Shown here: in pieces, positions 61,905 to 64,000 of the stretch | Layout: each line of letters starts with the position of its first letter | Numbering within the stretch: position 1 is the stretch's first letter | Source of the DNA: a marine gamma proteobacterium HTCC2148 | Lineage (GTDB): Bacteria; Pseudomonadota; Gammaproteobacteria; Pseudomonadales; Halieaceae | Length of the DNA: 64,000 nucleotides | NCBI GenBank assembly: GCA_000156295.1 | Contig: DS999224.1 | Location: 268,017-332,016, forward strand | Direction: 5' to 3' | Notes under the pieces: generated by a model | What the model was told of the DNA's origin: nothing | What the model saw: the letters and a program-made list of their open reading frames with translations, nothing else | The model's database searches: none | Made by a program: the position numbers and the translations under genes

Positions 61905-64000
61905 ATGGCCAAAAAAGGCAAAATTGCCGACCCTCACGCAGAACGTGAGGCCGCCAAATACGAAAATCCGATCCCCAGCCGCGAGATTATTCTCGAGGTG
62001 CTGCAGGCGGCGAAAAAGCCGCTGAACCACAAGCAGCTCTGTAAACAGCTCCACCTGACAGCACCAGAGCCTATAGACGCACTGCGCAAGCGCCTGCGGG
62101 CGATGGAGCGGGATGGACAGGTGATGTCGGACCGCAAGGGCGCCTATGGTCTGGTGGATAAAATGAACCTGGTGCACTGCAAGGTACAGGGGCACCGCGA
62201 TGGCTATGGCTTTGCCATGCCCTTGGGAGAGGGCGACGACATCTACCTGAGCTCTCGCCAGATGAACTTTGTATTTGACGGTGATGAGGTCCTGATTCTC
62301 ATTACCGGCGAGGATCGACGCGGTCGTCCAGAGGGCAAGATTATTGAAGTACTTAAACGCGGTGTGACAACCGTGGTCGGTCGCTACCAAGAAGAGAGCG
62401 GTATCGGCTTTGTCATTCCCGATAACGGCCGCCTTACCAATCAGTTCCTGATTCCCCCCAAAGAAAAAAATGGTGCCAAGAACGGCCAGATTGTTAGCGC
62501 TGAAATCACCGATTATCCCACGCGAAAACTGGGTGCCAAGGCGCGAATCTCCGAGATTTTGGGCGATCATATGGATCCTGGCCTGGAAATCGACGTGGCT
62601 ATTCGATCCCATGATATTCCCTGGGAGTGGCCAGAAGACGTGTTAGCAGAGGCTGGGGCTCTTGCTGAAGAACCCGCAGAGCAAGACAAGTTGAATCGTA
62701 TGGACTTGCGTCATCTTGCCTTCGTGACTATTGACGGCGAAGATGCCCGCGATTTTGATGATGCGGTCTACTGCGAGACCGCCAGCGGCGGTGGCTGGCG
62801 ACTTTGGGTGGCAATTGCTGATGTTTGTCACTACGTGCGGCCCGGTTCTGCGCTCGATGAGGAAGCCAGTAAGCGCGCCACCTCAGTGTATTTTCCCGAG
62901 CGTGTGGTGCCAATGTTGCCTGAGGCCTTGTCGAATGGGCTCTGTTCACTCAAGCCCGCGGTCGACCGTTTGGCGATGGTCTGCGAGATGGAAATCAGCA
63001 AAGCCGGAGCGCTGGGAAAGTACCAGTTTTACGAGTCGGTCATTCATTCCCATGCCCGACTCACCTACACTCAGGTAGGCGCCGTATTGGAAAATGGCAA
63101 TCACCCTGATGTGGATGCAGGTCGTGAGTCTGATCTGCGGCGTTTGCATGACCTGTACAAAGCTCTGCGCGGTGCACGTGATGTGCGCGGTGCAATCGAC
63201 TTTGAAACGGTAGAAACCAGGATCATCTTCGACGACCAAAAGAAAATCGACGCTATTGTGCCGGTGGTGCGCAACGACGCTCACAAGCTGATTGAAGAAT
63301 GTATGTTGTGCGCTAACGTAGCGGCAGCGGGCTTCTTCGAAGCCAACGAAGTTCCCATGCTGTATCGCGTGCACGAGGGACCGAATGAAGAAAAGCTGGA
63401 GAACTTGCGTAAGTTTCTCGGTGAGTTAGGCCTCAGTCTTGCTGGCGGGGTGAAGCCAACACCGGTGCATTATCAGGAGCTGCTGGCTGAGGTGAAGGAC
63501 CGGGACGACGCTCACGTGATTCAGACAATGTTGCTTCGCTCGCTAAGCCAAGCGGTGTATCAGCCCGAAAACAATGGTCACTTTGGTCTGCATTACGACG
63601 CTTATGCCCATTTCACTTCTCCTATCCGCCGCTATCCCGACCTGCTGGTGCACCGCGGTATCCGTCACCGAATCCGGTCAACCGACAAGGCGATATCTGT
63701 GCATAGGATAAAGGGTGCAGAGCCCATCCCCACTAAGCGCATTTTTCCCTATGACGTCGCTGCGATGGTAGTACTTGGTGAGCATAGTTCCATGGCGGAG
63801 CGTCGAGCCGATGATGCCACTCGTGAGGTCAACGCCTGGCTTAAGTGCGAGTATCTGCAAGATCATGTCGGTGACGAATTCGATGGGGTCATTGCCGCGG
63901 TCACCAGTTTTGGTCTGTTCGTGGAGCTGGTCGACATTTATATCGAAGGCCTTGTGCATATCACTGCGCTTCCTGGCGACTACTATAATTTTGACGCCGC
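61905..64000 (+). CDS. rnr: Ribonuclease R (partial, 3' end outside window)
   Basis: About 698 residues are visible and the frame is still open at the right edge. Start taken at ATG 61905 (MAKKGKIADPHAEREAAKYE), as in relatives; ATG 61887 in frame would add six residues. Order: winged-helix domain (about 25-90), two cold-shock OB domains (about 95-260), the RNB catalytic domain with TIDGEDARDFDDAVYC holding the Mg2+-binding Asp residues, HYDAYAHFTSPIRRYPDLL, and the beginning of the S1 domain (DEFDGVIAAVTSFGLFVEL). A 3'-5' exoribonuclease that degrades structured RNA, rRNA and, with SmpB/tmRNA, faulty mRNA. Divergent from tRNA-Leu. Confidence 0.96.
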   Translation, partial: MAKKGKIADPHAEREAAKYENPIPSREIILEVLQAAKKPLNHKQLCKQLHLTAPEPIDALRKRLRAMERDGQVMSDRKGAYGLVDKMNLVHCKVQGHRDGYGFAMPLGEGDDIYLSSRQMNFVFDGDEVLILITGEDRRGRPEGKIIEVLKRGVTTVVGRYQEESGIGFVIPDNGRLTNQFLIPPKEKNGAKNGQIVSAEITDYPTRKLGAKARISEILGDHMDPGLEIDVAIRSHDIPWEWPEDVLAEAGALAEEPAEQDKLNRMDLRHLAFVTIDGEDARDFDDAVYCETASGGGWRLWVAIADVCHYVRPGSALDEEASKRATSVYFPERVVPMLPEALSNGLCSLKPAVDRLAMVCEMEISKAGALGKYQFYESVIHSHARLTYTQVGAVLENGNHPDVDAGRESDLRRLHDLYKALRGARDVRGAIDFETVETRIIFDDQKKIDAIVPVVRNDAHKLIEECMLCANVAAAGFFEANEVPMLYRVHEGPNEEKLENLRKFLGELGLSLAGGVKPTPVHYQELLAEVKDRDDAHVIQTMLLRSLSQAVYQPENNGHFGLHYDAYAHFTSPIRRYPDLLVHRGIRHRIRSTDKAISVHRIKGAEPIPTKRIFPYDVAAMVVLGEHSSMAERRADDATREVNAWLKCEYLQDHVGDEFDGVIAAVTSFGLFVELVDIYIEGLVHITALPGDYYNFDA

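Overview
The window looks like a piece of chromosome from a marine gammaproteobacterium. The order of conserved genes (nnrD-tsaE-amiC-mutL-miaA-hfq-hflX-hflK-hflC-DUF2065-hisZ-purA, and tRNA-Leu/rnr at the far end) and the protein flavour fit the Cellvibrionales/Halieaceae (OM60/NOR5) side of that class. That placement is inferred from gene order only.

Layout. (1) 1-12.9 kb is a core housekeeping run, all on the + strand: metabolite repair, t6A tRNA modification, cell-wall amidase, mismatch repair, tRNA prenylation, Hfq, HflX, the HflKC membrane complex, HisZ and PurA. (2) 13.1-17.0 kb holds a small Cys/His protein and, on the minus strand, a large secreted repeat protein with a C-terminal sorting-type tail; its 5' end carries three clustered frameshifts. 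(3) 17.2-26.2 kb is a lasso-peptide (RiPP) biosynthesis locus: HPr-kinase-like protein, YkgJ-type Cys-cluster protein, two PLP enzymes, asparagine-synthetase-like cyclase, a 61-aa precursor, an ABC exporter (minus strand) and a transglutaminase-like leader protease. The PLP pair and the YkgJ protein are not standard lasso genes and make this the most novel part of the window. (4) 26.4-50.3 kb is a Wzx/Wzy-type exopolysaccharide locus: ligase/polymerase-like proteins, outer-membrane barrel, export protein, Wzc-like kinase and its PHP-type phosphatase, flippase, four GT4 glycosyltransferases, a frameshifted acetyltransferase, an AsnB-type amidotransferase, an EpsG polymerase, and a convergent minus-strand operon for UDP-GalNAc/UDP-GalNAcA synthesis plus the lipid-carrier-initiating transferase; galE follows. 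(5) 50.3-61.4 kb is mixed: MAPEG protein, DUF218 protein, membrane diguanylate cyclase, DNA-binding-only AraC protein, M48 protease with LemA, a PqqD-like peptide chaperone, an epimerase and a large HD-GYP receptor. (6) 61.6-64 kb: tRNA-Leu(CAG) with a clear promoter and terminator, then rnr running off the right edge.

How it fits together. The lasso-type genes are interleaved with and flank the polysaccharide genes: the only PqqD/RRE-like protein lies 31 kb from the cyclase, and a nucleotidyltransferase of a family also seen in kinase-type lasso loci lies inside the sugar-nucleotide operon. The polysaccharide probably contains an N-acetylgalactosaminuronic acid residue, possibly amidated. 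A GGDEF enzyme and an HD-GYP protein to the right of the polysaccharide locus suggest c-di-GMP control. About 48 kb of accessory genes separate purA from tRNA-Leu/rnr, so this looks like a variable region set into a conserved neighbourhood.
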